DNA from: Microbispora sp. H11081
GTDB lineage: Bacteria > Actinomycetota > Actinomycetes > Streptosporangiales > Streptosporangiaceae
Assembly (NCBI RefSeq): GCF_012999535.1
Contig: NZ_JABBWV010000003.1
Coordinates: forward strand, 518,439-582,438
Direction of reading: 5' to 3'
DNA: 64,000 nt
Under the pieces are notes generated by a model, which saw only the letters and a program-made list of their open reading frames with translations, was not told the DNA's origin and did not search any database. Below are positions 15,916 to 26,427 of this stretch, in pieces. How positions within the stretch are numbered: the first letter of the stretch is position 1; each line of letters begins with the position of its first letter. Both the position numbers and the translations under genes were made by a program.

Positions 15916-18864
15916 TCAACCCGCCTGCGCGGGGTCCTCGGTGCCGTCGAGGGCGCGCAGCGCGTGCGTCGCCCGTTCGTGCCAGAGCACCAGCCCGATC
16001 TCCTCGAACGCCGCGGCCGCCTCGCCCAGCAGCGACACCGCGAGGCGCCGGTCGCCCCGCAGGGCGGCGATCCGCCCGGTGGTCAGCCGCGCGCGGGCGG
16101 CCACGAACGGCTCGCCGAGCTCGGTGGCGAGCCGGAGCGCCGCCTCCAGCAGTTCGCCCGCGCCGTCGAGGTCCCTCGCCAGCAGCCGGGCCTCTCCGCC
16201 GCCGAGCAGCGCGTGGGCCTCGCCGATGCGGTCCCCGGCGGCCCGGGAGGCCGCTCTCACCTGCCGGTAGGTCGCCTCGGCCGCGGCCGCCCGTTCCTCC
16301 CGCAGCAGCAGGGCGCCCATCCGGTTGAGGATCTGGGCGGTTCCCCGCAGGTCGCCCAGCTCGCGGTAGACGGCCAGCGCGGTCTCCAGGAGCGGGCCCG
16401 CCTCCCCGGTCCGGTCGTGCTCGATGTGGATCTGCGCGATGCTGCCGAGCACATGTGCCTCGGCGTGCCGGTCGCCGACCTCGCGCAGCATCGACAGCGC
16501 CCGCTCGTAGCTGGCGAGCGCGTCCTCTCCCCGCCCCTCCACCCGCTCGATCAGCGCGGCGTTGCGGATCGTCAGGGCCTGGCCGTGCCGGTCGCCCATC
16601 TGCTCGAAGAGCCGCAGCGCGGCGTCGACGTGCGGGCGGGCGTCGGCGTAGCGCTGCCGGAACACCGCGAGCGTTCCCAGGGAGTAACGCATCGCCGCCT
16701 CGCCCCGCGTGTCGCCCGCCTCCCTGGCCGCGGCCAGCGCGATCTCGGAGGTGCTCCGCCAGTCGTCGAACAGGCCCTGCGCCTCGAACAGGGTGACCGC
16801 CGTCATCGCCAGGTCCCAGCATGTCTCGCTCAGCCCGAGGCGGGCCGCGTGCCGCACCGCCGCCACCAGCCCGGCGCGCTCGCTGCGCAGCCAGCCGGCC
16901 GGGTCGGCGAGCAGCCGCCGGACCGCCGCTGGACCGCAGTCCCACCGCGTGCCGTTTCCGTGCAGCACCGTGTAGTCGCCGCCGTACTGCAGCCGGTGCG
17001 CCCGCTCGGCGAGCGCGAGGTAGCACCCGACGACCCGGGACAGCGCCGAGCCGGCGACCTCCGGCGGGTCCTCGGCGGCGCCGAGCTCCCTGGCGTACAG
17101 CCGCACCAGGTCGTGGAGGCGGTAGCGGGGCTCGCCGATGGAGTCCGGCCCCGCGTACTCGGCGAGCCGCGCCTCCACCAGCCCTTCCAGCACGTCCTCG
17201 GCGTGGCGCGGGTCGGCGTCCAGGAGCGCCGCGGCCACCCAGCCGGCGAAGTCCTGGGTGTCCAGCAGCCCGAGGCGGCGGAGGAGGACACGGCCCTGGC
17301 CGGTCAGTCCCGAGTAGCCGAGGGCGAGGCTGGCCCGGACCGACAGCGGCCCGTGGGTGAGCTCGTCGAGGCGGTCGCGCTCGTCGGCGAGCCGGGCGAC
17401 CAGTCGTTCGACGCTCCAGTGCGGACGCGCGGCCAGGCGTGCTCCGGCGATCCTGAGCGCCAGCGGGAGCCGCCCGCACAGCGTGGCCAGCCGTTCGACG
17501 GCGGCGGGGTCGACGTCGTCACCGGCCCGGCCGCTGACGACGTTGAGCAGTTCGACTGCGGCGTCGCCACGCAGGACGCCGAGCGCGACCCTGCGGGCGC
17601 CCGGCAGCGCGGTCAGCGCGGTGCGGCTCGTCACGAGCACCGCGCACGCGCCCGAGGCCGGGAGGAGCGGTTCCACCTGCGCCTCGTCGGCCGCGTCGTC
17701 CAGCACCACCAGGACCCGGAGGCCGGACAGGCGGACGCGGAACGCCTCCGCCCGCTCGTCGAGGCCGTCGGGGATCGCGGACGGCGGCACGCCGAGGGCG
17801 CGCAGGAAGCGGGCGAGCGCCTGCGACGGATCGACCGGTCGTGCGCTCCCGCCGTGCAGGTTCACGTACAGCTGGCCGTCCGGGAAGTGCTCTCTGGCCT
17901 CGTACGCGGTCTGCACGGCAAGGGCGGTCTTGCCGGTGCCCGGCATGCCGGAGATCGCGCACTTCACCGGTCCTGCGGGCGAGCGTTCGCGCAGGATGCC
18001 GGTGAGCAGGCGCAGCTCCTCGTCACGCCCGGTCAGGTCGCCGAGCTGCGGCGGGAGCAGACACGGCGCGGCCCCCGGCGGCGCGTGCGGCGCGTGCGCC
18101 GTCTGCCGGCCGGGGACGGCCGGGCTGATCTCCCCGTCTCCGCGCAGGATCGCCTCATGGAGCGCACGCAGCTGCGGCCCGGGTTCGAGCCCCAGCTCCC
18201 CGACCAGGGCGGCACGGGTCCGCCGGTAGAGCTCCAGCGCGTCCGTGCGCTGCCCCGTGTGATGCAGCGCCGCCATCAGCCGGGCCACGGTCGGCTCCGC
18301 CAGCGGGTTCTCGTCCACCATCGCGACCAGTTCGTGGACGACCCGGGCGTGCCTGCCCAGGGCCATGTCGGCGTCGATGCGCTCGGTCAGCGCCCATCGG
18401 CGCTGCTGCTCCAGCCGTTCGGCCTCCTCGGCCAGCGGGGCCAGGTCGTCCAGGCCGGTGAAGGCGCGGCCACGCCACAGCGCGAGCGCCCGCTCCAGCA
18501 GCACGGCGGCCTCCTCGGGGTCCTGCCGGCGCAGCGCCCGCCCGGCCCGCCCGACCAGGTCGGCGAACTCCCAGGAGTCCACCTCCGAGGGCCGCGCGAT
18601 CAGGGCATAATCCGAGCGGCCGTGCTGGATCCGTCCGGGATCGTCCAGCGTCCTGCGCAGCCGGTGCACGATCACCTGCAGGTTCTTGCCGGACTGCGGG
18701 CCCGGCCGCCCGCCCCACAGGGCGTCGGCGAGCGTCTCGGCCGGCACCGGGCGGCCGTGGGCGCGGATGAGCAGGGCCAGCAACTGCACCTGGCGTCGTG
18801 ACGGCAGCGAGACCACCTGCCCGTCGGCGACGATCCCCACCTCGCCGAGCACCTGGAACCTCAT
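15916..18864 (-). CDS. SARP/AfsR-type transcriptional regulator (BTAD, NB-ARC, TPR)
   Basis: 982-residue cytoplasmic regulator. An OmpR-like winged-helix DNA-binding domain (residues 1-95, MRFQVLGEVGIVADGQ and LADALWGGRPG) leads into a bacterial transcriptional activator domain (about 100-245). An NB-ARC ATPase domain follows, with P-loop SGMPGTGKTALAVQT near 300 and VLVVLDDAADEAQVEPLLPA after it. The C-terminal third is TPR repeats. The order equals AfsR of Streptomyces, which activates secondary metabolism through direct-repeat sites. The start was set at ATG 18862-18864 because the winged helix begins there; the longer frame adds 22 unlikely residues. It diverges from the methyl-cycle cassette, its most likely local target. 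No ser/thr kinase partner is in view. Confidence 0.92.
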   Translation of the reverse strand: MRFQVLGEVGIVADGQVVSLPSRRQVQLLALLIRAHGRPVPAETLADALWGGRPGPQSGKNLQVIVHRLRRTLDDPGRIQHGRSDYALIARPSEVDSWEFADLVGRAGRALRRQDPEEAAVLLERALALWRGRAFTGLDDLAPLAEEAERLEQQRRWALTERIDADMALGRHARVVHELVAMVDENPLAEPTVARLMAALHHTGQRTDALELYRRTRAALVGELGLEPGPQLRALHEAILRGDGEISPAVPGRQTAHAPHAPPGAAPCLLPPQLGDLTGRDEELRLLTGILRERSPAGPVKCAISGMPGTGKTALAVQTAYEAREHFPDGQLYVNLHGGSARPVDPSQALARFLRALGVPPSAIPDGLDERAEAFRVRLSGLRVLVVLDDAADEAQVEPLLPASGACAVLVTSRTALTALPGARRVALGVLRGDAAVELLNVVSGRAGDDVDPAAVERLATLCGRLPLALRIAGARLAARPHWSVERLVARLADERDRLDELTHGPLSVRASLALGYSGLTGQGRVLLRRLGLLDTQDFAGWVAAALLDADPRHAEDVLEGLVEARLAEYAGPDSIGEPRYRLHDLVRLYARELGAAEDPPEVAGSALSRVVGCYLALAERAHRLQYGGDYTVLHGNGTRWDCGPAAVRRLLADPAGWLRSERAGLVAAVRHAARLGLSETCWDLAMTAVTLFEAQGLFDDWRSTSEIALAAAREAGDTRGEAAMRYSLGTLAVFRQRYADARPHVDAALRLFEQMGDRHGQALTIRNAALIERVEGRGEDALASYERALSMLREVGDRHAEAHVLGSIAQIHIEHDRTGEAGPLLETALAVYRELGDLRGTAQILNRMGALLLREERAAAAEATYRQVRAASRAAGDRIGEAHALLGGGEARLLARDLDGAGELLEAALRLATELGEPFVAARARLTTGRIAALRGDRRLAVSLLGEAAAAFEEIGLVLWHERATHALRALDGTEDPAQAG

Positions 18865-19148
18865 GTCGCTCCCGAATGCCGAGGGATACCGGAGGCCCGG
18901 CCCCGGCCGTGTCGTCCCGGCGCCCGGCACGGCACTACCGGACGTCGTGGTGAGGATAACCCGGCGGAATTCCCGCTATAGGGGGGTTTCGGGCAGCGCC
19001 AAAAGGTGTACCGGCCGCCCGCTCCGGCACAGGCGGCCGTTGTGGGCCGTCACAACTTGCGGCTCCCCACTGTTGGTGCGCGGGCCTACGACACGCGAAG
19101 GCGGGTCTGGCAGCCTCGATCTCATCCCCGCCGCGCAAGGAGTTGATC

Positions 19149-19676
19149 GTGGGCCTCGAAGAACAGGACCGGCCTCGTCCCGTGGTCCCCCGCGTCGGCG
19201 CCCGGCTCAGCTACGGGCTCCACCGTGTCCTCGCCGCCAACCCGGCGTACCGGAGGGTCGCGGCCTGGATCGAAGGACGGCCGCGGGCCTACCGCTGGTT
19301 CACCCGGACGGAGCGGGCGGTGAAGGAGCACCTGTACGGATGCCGGATGTGCGGCCAGTGCGCATTGCCCACCACCGGCTACGCCTGCCCGATGACCTGC
19401 CCCAAACAGCTGCGCAACGGCCCCTGCGGCGGTGTGTCGGCCACCGGCCGCTGCGAGGTCCATCCCGCCATGACCTGCGTCTGGGTCACCGCGATCGAGC
19501 GGGCGGGGAACGCGGGGCACGCCGCCGACCTCGACCTGCTGCAGCGCCCTGTCGACCACAGGGAACAGGGCCGCAGCTCATGGGTGAACTACTGGCAGGG
19601 CCGTGACGACGAGCTGGCGGTGCCGATCGGCGCCCGCCCGCCGCACCGCCGCGAGCTGGGGCTGAGGCCGCGATGA
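19149..19676 (+). CDS. MTHFR C-terminal zinc-binding domain protein (MetV-like)
   Basis: 175-residue protein with the Cys-rich signature of the methylenetetrahydrofolate reductase C-terminal family: CRMCGQC near residue 62, then CPMTCPK, NGPCGG and a final GRCEV. In bacteria with MetV-type partners this zinc or iron-sulfur module accompanies MetF and supports electron supply. GTG at 19149 is preferred because AAGGAG lies six bases upstream; the TTG at 19143 directly abuts that site. The stop overlaps the MTHFR start (ATGA), so the two are made together and likely form a complex. First gene of the methyl-cycle cassette. Confidence 0.85.
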   Translation: MGLEEQDRPRPVVPRVGARLSYGLHRVLAANPAYRRVAAWIEGRPRAYRWFTRTERAVKEHLYGCRMCGQCALPTTGYACPMTCPKQLRNGPCGGVSATGRCEVHPAMTCVWVTAIERAGNAGHAADLDLLQRPVDHREQGRSSWVNYWQGRDDELAVPIGARPPHRRELGLRPR

Positions 19677-20671
19677 GCGGCGACGCCGCACCGGGGGAGG
19701 GCGGCCTGCGGGCCGCGCTCGCCGCCGGCAGGTTCGCGGTCACCGCCGAGATAGGACCCCCCAGGGGGGCCGACCCCGAGGCGCTCGTCCGCAAGGCGGA
19801 GTTCCTGCGGGGCTGGGTCGACGCCGCGAACGTCACCGACAACCAGGGCGCCAACGTCCGGATGTCCAGCATCGCGGGCAGCCTGCTCGCCCGGCGCGCG
19901 GGCGTCGAGCCGGTCATGCAGCTCACCTGCCGCGACCGCAACCGCCTCGCCCTGCAGTCGGACCTCCTGGCCGCGGGCGCGCTCGGGATCCCGAACGTGC
20001 TGCTGCTGACCGGCGACCACCCCCGCTTCGGCGACCACCCGGGGGCCAAGCCGGTCTTCGACCTCGACGGCGTGCAGCTCGTCGAGACCGCGCGCACCCT
20101 GCGCGACGACGGGGAGCTCATGTCCGGCGCCGCGCTGTCGGCCCGGCCCGACTGGCTGATCGGCACCGTCGAGAACCCGTTCGCGCCGCCGCTGGGGTTC
20201 CGGGCCCGCCGTCTGGCCAAGAAGGCCGCCGCGGGCGCGGAGTTCGTCCAGACCCAGTACGTCTACGACTTCGACGTCTTCGAACGCTGGCTGGGCGGCG
20301 TCCGCGAGCTCGGCGTGCTGGAGCGTTGCAAGGTGATCGCGGGAGTCGGACCCATCCGGTCGTTGCGCGCGCTGGACCATCTGCGCACAGCCGTCCCCGG
20401 CGTCCACATCCCCGGCGACGTCGAGCGGAGGCTGCGGGGCGTGCCCGCCGACCGGGTCGCGGAGGAGGGGGTCCGGCTGTGCGTCGAGGCCGTCCAACGG
20501 CTCGCCGAGACTCCCGGCGTCGCGGGCGTCCATCTCATGGCGCTCGGCTACGAACACGGCGTTCCCGACATTCTGCGGCGGGCCGGCGTCGGCCCGAGAC
20601 CGCCGGCCGCGACAGCGCCCTCCGACCACCCCCGCCACGACCTCAGGGAGGACTCCGGTCATGCTCGTTGA
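19673..20671 (+). CDS. metF: Methylenetetrahydrofolate reductase
   Basis: 332-residue TIM-barrel flavoprotein that reduces 5,10-methylene-THF to 5-methyl-THF, the methyl donor for methionine. The N-terminal strand FAVTAEIGPPRG has the catalytic glutamate; LLLTGDHPRFGDHPG has the family aspartate; AAAGAEFVQTQYVYD carries the substrate glutamine. Length is near the usual 300. It overlaps the MetV-like gene by four bases and the methyltransferase gene by 11, which shows tight coupling. A housekeeping copy probably exists elsewhere, so this one is likely dedicated to the cassette. Confidence 0.9.
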   Translation: MSGDAAPGEGGLRAALAAGRFAVTAEIGPPRGADPEALVRKAEFLRGWVDAANVTDNQGANVRMSSIAGSLLARRAGVEPVMQLTCRDRNRLALQSDLLAAGALGIPNVLLLTGDHPRFGDHPGAKPVFDLDGVQLVETARTLRDDGELMSGAALSARPDWLIGTVENPFAPPLGFRARRLAKKAAAGAEFVQTQYVYDFDVFERWLGGVRELGVLERCKVIAGVGPIRSLRALDHLRTAVPGVHIPGDVERRLRGVPADRVAEEGVRLCVEAVQRLAETPGVAGVHLMALGYEHGVPDILRRAGVGPRPPAATAPSDHPRHDLREDSGHAR

Positions 20672-22139
20672 CTTCCGGCCCCATTCCAAGCTCAACGACC
20701 CCACCCCGCTGGACCTCACGACCTCGCTCGCCCCCGTCGTCGGGGCGTTGCGCGAGGTCTCCACCGACCTCGGCAAGGTCCGGCTCGTGTGCGACTGGAT
20801 CCAGTACAAGGCGAACTTCCGCGAGGTGGTCGACGTACGGCCGATCCTGCCCAGCCACGGGCCCGGCCCCGCCGTCGTGCCGCTCGGCGTCCGCGACGAC
20901 ACCGTGGAGATCGCCGTCGACGTGCGCCGCAGCGCGGTCACGTCCCCCGAGGAGGTCGCCGCGGCGTTGCGGCGGCAGCGCGCGGGCGGCCGCGTCCCGC
21001 TGGAGGACTGGGGCCCGGGCAGCCGCAGCTGCGTCTGGGACTTCAACGCCCGCTACTGGAAGGACCTCGACCTCTGGGAGAAGGCCACCGGCCGGGGCTA
21101 CGAGCAGGCGCTGCCCGGCGGGGAGAGCGACGCGCGCAACCGCGACGCCGCACGCCACCTGATCGGCGACCTGTTCCGGGTCTGGGACGCGCTGTCCGAC
21201 AGCGACTCGCTGCCGGACGAGCTCCACGTCGTCGAACTCGGGGTGGGCAACGGCGGCCAGGCGAAGGTCTTCCTGGACGAGTTCCTCGCGCTGGACGGCG
21301 CGCACGGGCGGGGCTACTACCGGCGCCTGCGCTACACGATGTGCGACTACTCGCAGCACGTGCTCGACCTGGCCCGCGAGGCCGTAGGGGAGCACCGGGC
21401 GCGGGTCGGCCTGTCCGCGCTCGACGCCACGAGGCCGTGCGACGCGCTCGGCCTCCTCACCTACAAGGCCTTCCTCGTCTACGTCTCCAACGTCTACGAC
21501 AACCTGCCGACCGACGAGGTCGCCCAGCTCGGCGGCCGGACCTACCAGGTGCAGACCCGCGCCTACCTCGACGGGACCGTCGCCGCGGAGCTGGCGGGGA
21601 CGGCCGGGGCCACGGCGGGAGAGCTGCCCGCGCTGGTGCGGGAGCTGCTCAGGCTGGGCCCGGCGGCGCTGGCCGAGTCGGAACCGGAACGCTTCGCCGA
21701 CACGGACGCCGCCGTCGCCTTCTGGCAGGAGGTGTGGGCCGCGCTCAGGCTGGAGGAGCGGTACGTGCCGCTGGCCGGCCTCGACCTGTACTCGCTCGCG
21801 CCGTCCGTGAGCGGGGAGGCGCTGCGGCCCCTGCTGGAGTCAGGCGCCGACCTGCGCATGCACGTCAGCAACGGCGCCGTGGCGAGCTTCGTCGACAGCC
21901 TGCGGCTGCTGCACCCGTACGGCAGGCTCGTCTGCCACGACATCTTCGTCACCGACGTCCAGTCCTACCGGACCCACTTCCGTGGGCCGGGCAAGTACGA
22001 GGGGTCCGTCGTCAACTGGGTGAACGGGCCGCTGCTCGCCCACGTCGGCCGGCGCAACGGCTTCGACGTGCACTACGCGCCGTTCGCCCACCGCTCGGGC
22101 GGGAACATCGTCACGATGACCGCGCAGGTGAGGGACTGA
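20661..22139 (+). CDS. SAM-dependent class I methyltransferase
   Basis: 492-residue protein. The SAM-binding glycine loop is VVELGVGNGGQAKVF near residue 190, and the acidic loop is in YTMCDYSQHVLDLAREA. NVYDNLPTDEVAQLGGRTYQ resembles the NEFFDALP region of MidA/NDUFAF7-type methyltransferases, so a distant relationship is possible. Length is larger than most small-molecule methyltransferases. It is the only methyltransferase in the cassette and so the natural consumer of the SAM made by its neighbours; the acceptor is unknown. The stop overlaps the next start (TGATG). Confidence 0.75.
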   Translation: MLVDFRPHSKLNDPTPLDLTTSLAPVVGALREVSTDLGKVRLVCDWIQYKANFREVVDVRPILPSHGPGPAVVPLGVRDDTVEIAVDVRRSAVTSPEEVAAALRRQRAGGRVPLEDWGPGSRSCVWDFNARYWKDLDLWEKATGRGYEQALPGGESDARNRDAARHLIGDLFRVWDALSDSDSLPDELHVVELGVGNGGQAKVFLDEFLALDGAHGRGYYRRLRYTMCDYSQHVLDLAREAVGEHRARVGLSALDATRPCDALGLLTYKAFLVYVSNVYDNLPTDEVAQLGGRTYQVQTRAYLDGTVAAELAGTAGATAGELPALVRELLRLGPAALAESEPERFADTDAAVAFWQEVWAALRLEERYVPLAGLDLYSLAPSVSGEALRPLLESGADLRMHVSNGAVASFVDSLRLLHPYGRLVCHDIFVTDVQSYRTHFRGPGKYEGSVVNWVNGPLLAHVGRRNGFDVHYAPFAHRSGGNIVTMTAQVRD

Positions 22140-23161
22140 TGCCCGCCGTCCCGACCGGCCTGCCGCCGCTTCCGACCAGCGTCGTCGGCTCCTATCCCGT
22201 CCCCGAGTGGATGGAGCGGCTGAAGACCGACTACTACCGCGGCCGGATGAGCCACGCCCAGCTCCAGGACGTGCACGAGATGGCGATCAAGGCGGCGCTC
22301 CGCGACCAGGAGATCGCCGGCATCGACATCGTGTCCGACGGCGAGTTGCGCCGCGACAACGACATCGACTACTTCCTCGCCAGGATGCCGGGCATCCACC
22401 TGCCCAGGACCTCGAAGGACTTCTACTTCGACTACTACGACGCCAGGGTCACCGCCCCGCTGCCGCCCCCGGACGAGGCGGTGCCGCTGCGCCTGGCCGA
22501 CGACTACGCCTTCACCGCGGCGCACACCTCGGATCCGGTGAAGTTCTCCTTCACCGGGCCGTTCTCGCTGTCGCGGCGGGTCGCGAACGACGCGTACGAC
22601 GACCCCCGCGAGCTGGTGCGCGCGATCGCGCGGACGCTCAACGCCGAGGCCCGCGCGCTGGCGGCGCGTGGCGCGTGGCTCCTGCAGATCGACGAGCCCT
22701 TCCTGGCCGGCTACCCCGGCGAGGTGGAGACGGCGATCGAGGCCGTCAACATCGTCACCGCGGGCGTCGACGTCACCTGGGCCCTGCACGTCTGCTACGG
22801 CAACCGCTACGCGCGCCCCTCGTGGGAGGGGCACTACGACTTCCTGTTCCCGGCCGTGCTGGACGCCCACGTGGATCAGCTCGTCCTCGAGTTCGCCCGC
22901 AAGGGCTACGAGGACCTGCCGGTGATCGAGAAGTTCGGCTGGGACCGCGCCGTCGGGCTCGGCGTCATCGACGTCAAGTCGCCCGAGGTGGAGTCCGCGG
23001 GACTGGTCGCGTCCAGGATCCGCAGGGCGCTCGACCTCGTCCCCGCCGACCGGCTGCTCGTCAACCCCGACTGCGGGCTGCGCAACCTCTCCGGCGCCGT
23101 CGCGCGGGCCAAGCTCGCGGCCATGGTCGCGGGCGCCGCCGCCGTACGGGCCGAGCTCTAG
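22139..23161 (+). CDS. Core methionine synthase (MetE C-terminal domain only, cobalamin-independent family)
   Basis: 340-residue TIM-barrel protein equal to the C-terminal half of MetE; the N-terminal MetE half is missing. Zinc ligands are intact: HVC at His217/Cys219, Glu251 (DQLVLEF) and Cys312 (NPDCGL); the Glu-Cys spacing of 61 equals that of E. coli MetE. The N-terminal LPTSVVGSYPVPEW segment is typical. In the cassette it would move a methyl group to homocysteine. Short core-MetE proteins in other bacteria accept methyl from a carrier protein rather than triglutamyl methyl-THF, so the direct donor is uncertain. Here MTHFR is adjacent and no corrinoid protein is seen. Confidence 0.82.
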   Translation: MPAVPTGLPPLPTSVVGSYPVPEWMERLKTDYYRGRMSHAQLQDVHEMAIKAALRDQEIAGIDIVSDGELRRDNDIDYFLARMPGIHLPRTSKDFYFDYYDARVTAPLPPPDEAVPLRLADDYAFTAAHTSDPVKFSFTGPFSLSRRVANDAYDDPRELVRAIARTLNAEARALAARGAWLLQIDEPFLAGYPGEVETAIEAVNIVTAGVDVTWALHVCYGNRYARPSWEGHYDFLFPAVLDAHVDQLVLEFARKGYEDLPVIEKFGWDRAVGLGVIDVKSPEVESAGLVASRIRRALDLVPADRLLVNPDCGLRNLSGAVARAKLAAMVAGAAAVRAEL

Positions 23162-23205
23162 CCCCACACCAGATGAGACCCCCCACATCATGAGGAGCCT
23201 TACCG

Positions 23206-24447
23206 ATGACCTCGCCGCGTGACAACGACGACCGCGTGTTCACCTCGGAGTCGGTGACCGAGGGACACCCAGACAAGATCGCCGACGCGATCTCCGACGC
23301 CGTGCTGGACGCCGCGCTGCGCGCCGACCCGCACTCCCGGGTCGCCTGCGAGACCCTGGTCACCACCGGCATGGTCGTGCTGGCCGGGGAGATCACCACC
23401 CCCGAGCTCCTCGACTACTCGCGGATCGTCAGGGACACCGTCAAGGGGATCGGGTACGACGACCCCGCGTACGGGTTCGACGGCGACGCGTGCGCCGTCC
23501 TGGTGGCGGTCGGCAAGCAGTCGCCCGACATCGCGCGCGGCGTCGACCTGGCCCACGAGCATCGCAGCGACCTGTCGGGCGACGAGCTCGACCGCGCGGG
23601 CGCGGGCGACCAGGGCATGATGTTCGGCTACGCCACGGACGAGACCCCCGAGCTCATGCCGATGCCGATCGCGCTCGCGCACCGGCTGTCGCGCAGGCTC
23701 GCCGCGGTGCGCAAGGACGGGACGCTTGGCTACCTGCGCCCGGACGGCAAGACCCAGGTGACGGTGCGCTACCAGGGCGACGTGCCCGTCGGCGTGGAGC
23801 AGGTGCTGATCTCGACCCAGCACGCCGAGGAGGCCGTCACCGAGCAGATCCGCGAGGACCTGTGGACCCACGTTGTCGTCCCGGAACTGCCGGCCGAGCT
23901 GTACGACGCCGCCGCGCTCCACCGCAGCCTGCTGGTCAACCCCACCGGCCGTTTCGTGGTCGGCGGGCCCGTCGGCGACGCGGGACTCACCGGACGCAAG
24001 ATCATCGTTGACACGTACGGCGGGTTCGCCCGGCACGGCGGCGGCGCGTTCTCCGGCAAGGACCCGTCCAAGGTCGACCGCTCCGCCGCCTACGCCGCCC
24101 GCCACGTCGCCAAGAACGTGGTCGCCGCGGGCCTCGCCCGCCGGGTGGAGGTGCAGGTGGCGTACGCCATCGGGGTGGCGAGGCCGGTGTCCGTGCACAT
24201 CGAGACGTTCGGCACGGAGCGGGTGAGCCCCGCGCTGCTGCGTTCGCTGGTGACCGAGCAGTTCGACCTGCGGCCCGCCGCGTTCCGGGCGTACCTCGGG
24301 CTGCACGCGCCCATCTACGGGCCGACCGCCGCCTACGGCCACTTCGGGCGCACCGACCTGGACCTGCCGTGGGAGCGGACCGACCGGGCGGACGCGCTGC
24401 GCCGCGCGGCGGGCCTGTCCGCCGACGCCGTCCCCGCCACGCTGTGA
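23206..24447 (+). CDS. metK: S-adenosylmethionine synthetase
   Basis: 413-residue enzyme that forms SAM from methionine and ATP in the cytoplasm. Signatures: [19 protein letters not shown] near the N-terminus, [13 protein letters not shown] near residue 135, and [19 protein letters not shown] near 285. The ATG has GAGGAG upstream; 44 bp separate it from the core-MetE gene. Its stop overlaps the GTG of purU (GTGA). Probably a dedicated second copy, since a genome's main metK rarely sits in such a cassette. Confidence 0.95.
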   Translation: MTSPRDNDDRVFTSESVTEGHPDKIADAISDAVLDAALRADPHSRVACETLVTTGMVVLAGEITTPELLDYSRIVRDTVKGIGYDDPAYGFDGDACAVLVAVGKQSPDIARGVDLAHEHRSDLSGDELDRAGAGDQGMMFGYATDETPELMPMPIALAHRLSRRLAAVRKDGTLGYLRPDGKTQVTVRYQGDVPVGVEQVLISTQHAEEAVTEQIREDLWTHVVVPELPAELYDAAALHRSLLVNPTGRFVVGGPVGDAGLTGRKIIVDTYGGFARHGGGAFSGKDPSKVDRSAAYAARHVAKNVVAAGLARRVEVQVAYAIGVARPVSVHIETFGTERVSPALLRSLVTEQFDLRPAAFRAYLGLHAPIYGPTAAYGHFGRTDLDLPWERTDRADALRRAAGLSADAVPATL

Positions 24448-25325
24448 CCGCTGCGGTGACCACTACGGTCTCCGGCGACCTCGGCCGGCTGGTCGTGTCC
24501 TGCACCGACCAGCCGGGGATCGTCGCCCGCGTGTCGTCGTTCCTGCACCGGCGTGGCGCCAACATCGTGCAGTCCGACCAGGACTCCACCGGGCCGACGG
24601 GCGGCCGGTTCTTCCTGCGCGTCGTGTTCCACCTGGCCGGCCTCCGCGCGGAGCTGCCGCGGCTGGAGCGGGAGTTCCACGCGGAGGTGGCGGCCGGACT
24701 CGGCGCGGAGTTCCGGTTCCGCGACGCCTCCGCGCCCACCCGGGTGGCGCTGTTCGTGTCGCGGTACGACCACTGCCTGCTCGACCTCCTGTGGCGGACA
24801 CGCCGCGGGGAGCTGCCCGTCGAGGTGTGCCAGGTGGTCTCCAACCACCCCGACCTCGCCGGCACTGTGGCCTCGTTCGGGGTCCCGTACGAGCACATCC
24901 CGGTGACCGGGGACACGAAGGAGGAGGCCGAGCAGCGCCAGCTCGACCTGCTGCGCGGCCGCGTCGACCTGATCGTCCTGGCCAGGTACATGCAGATCCT
25001 CTCCGGGAGCTTCCTCAAGCGCGCCGGAGTACCGGTGATCAACATCCACCACTCCTTCCTGCCGGCCTTCCCCGGCGCGGGCCCGTACGAGCGGGCGAAG
25101 GAGCGCGGCGTGAAGCTCATCGGCGCGACCGCGCACTACGCCACCGAGGACCTCGACGAGGGCCCGATCATCGAGCAGGACGTCATCCGGGTGTCCCATC
25201 GGGCGAGCGTCGGGGAGCTGGCGCGGCGCGGCGCCGACATCGAGCGGACCGTGCTGGCGCGTGCCGTCGCCTGGCACTGCGAGGACCGCGTCCTGGTCAA
25301 CGGCCGCACCACGATCGTCTTCTGA
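24444..25325 (+). CDS. purU: Formyltetrahydrofolate deformylase
   Basis: 293-residue enzyme that hydrolyses 10-formyl-THF to formate and THF. An N-terminal ACT domain ([19 protein letters not shown], residues about 12-30) is followed by the formyltransferase fold with [32 protein letters not shown] and the catalytic Asn, His and Asp. Translation starts at a GTG overlapping the metK stop. In this cassette it would return THF and balance the one-carbon pool when methyl demand changes. Confidence 0.93.
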   Translation: MTAAVTTTVSGDLGRLVVSCTDQPGIVARVSSFLHRRGANIVQSDQDSTGPTGGRFFLRVVFHLAGLRAELPRLEREFHAEVAAGLGAEFRFRDASAPTRVALFVSRYDHCLLDLLWRTRRGELPVEVCQVVSNHPDLAGTVASFGVPYEHIPVTGDTKEEAEQRQLDLLRGRVDLIVLARYMQILSGSFLKRAGVPVINIHHSFLPAFPGAGPYERAKERGVKLIGATAHYATEDLDEGPIIEQDVIRVSHRASVGELARRGADIERTVLARAVAWHCEDRVLVNGRTTIVF

Positions 25326-26336
<1,011 letters not shown>

Positions 26337-26427
26337 GCGGGAGAGCCCTGGACGACTTCGCTGGAGGTCCGCCACGTATCCTTGCGATGGCGCGCTGGAC
26401 GGGCCTTGAGCGCGAGGAGTCGTGGGT

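Noticed and set aside
18865-19148. AfsR-type direct-repeat binding sites in the SARP/methyl-cycle gap
   Set aside because: TATAGG and several T/C-rich heptamers are present, but no repeat pair with 11-bp spacing could be defended.
19149-25325. Tetrahydrofolate-dependent O-demethylation (LigM-type) pathway
   Set aside because: metF and purU would fit, but there is no GcvT-like demethylase and the presence of metK and a SAM methyltransferase argues for methyl supply.
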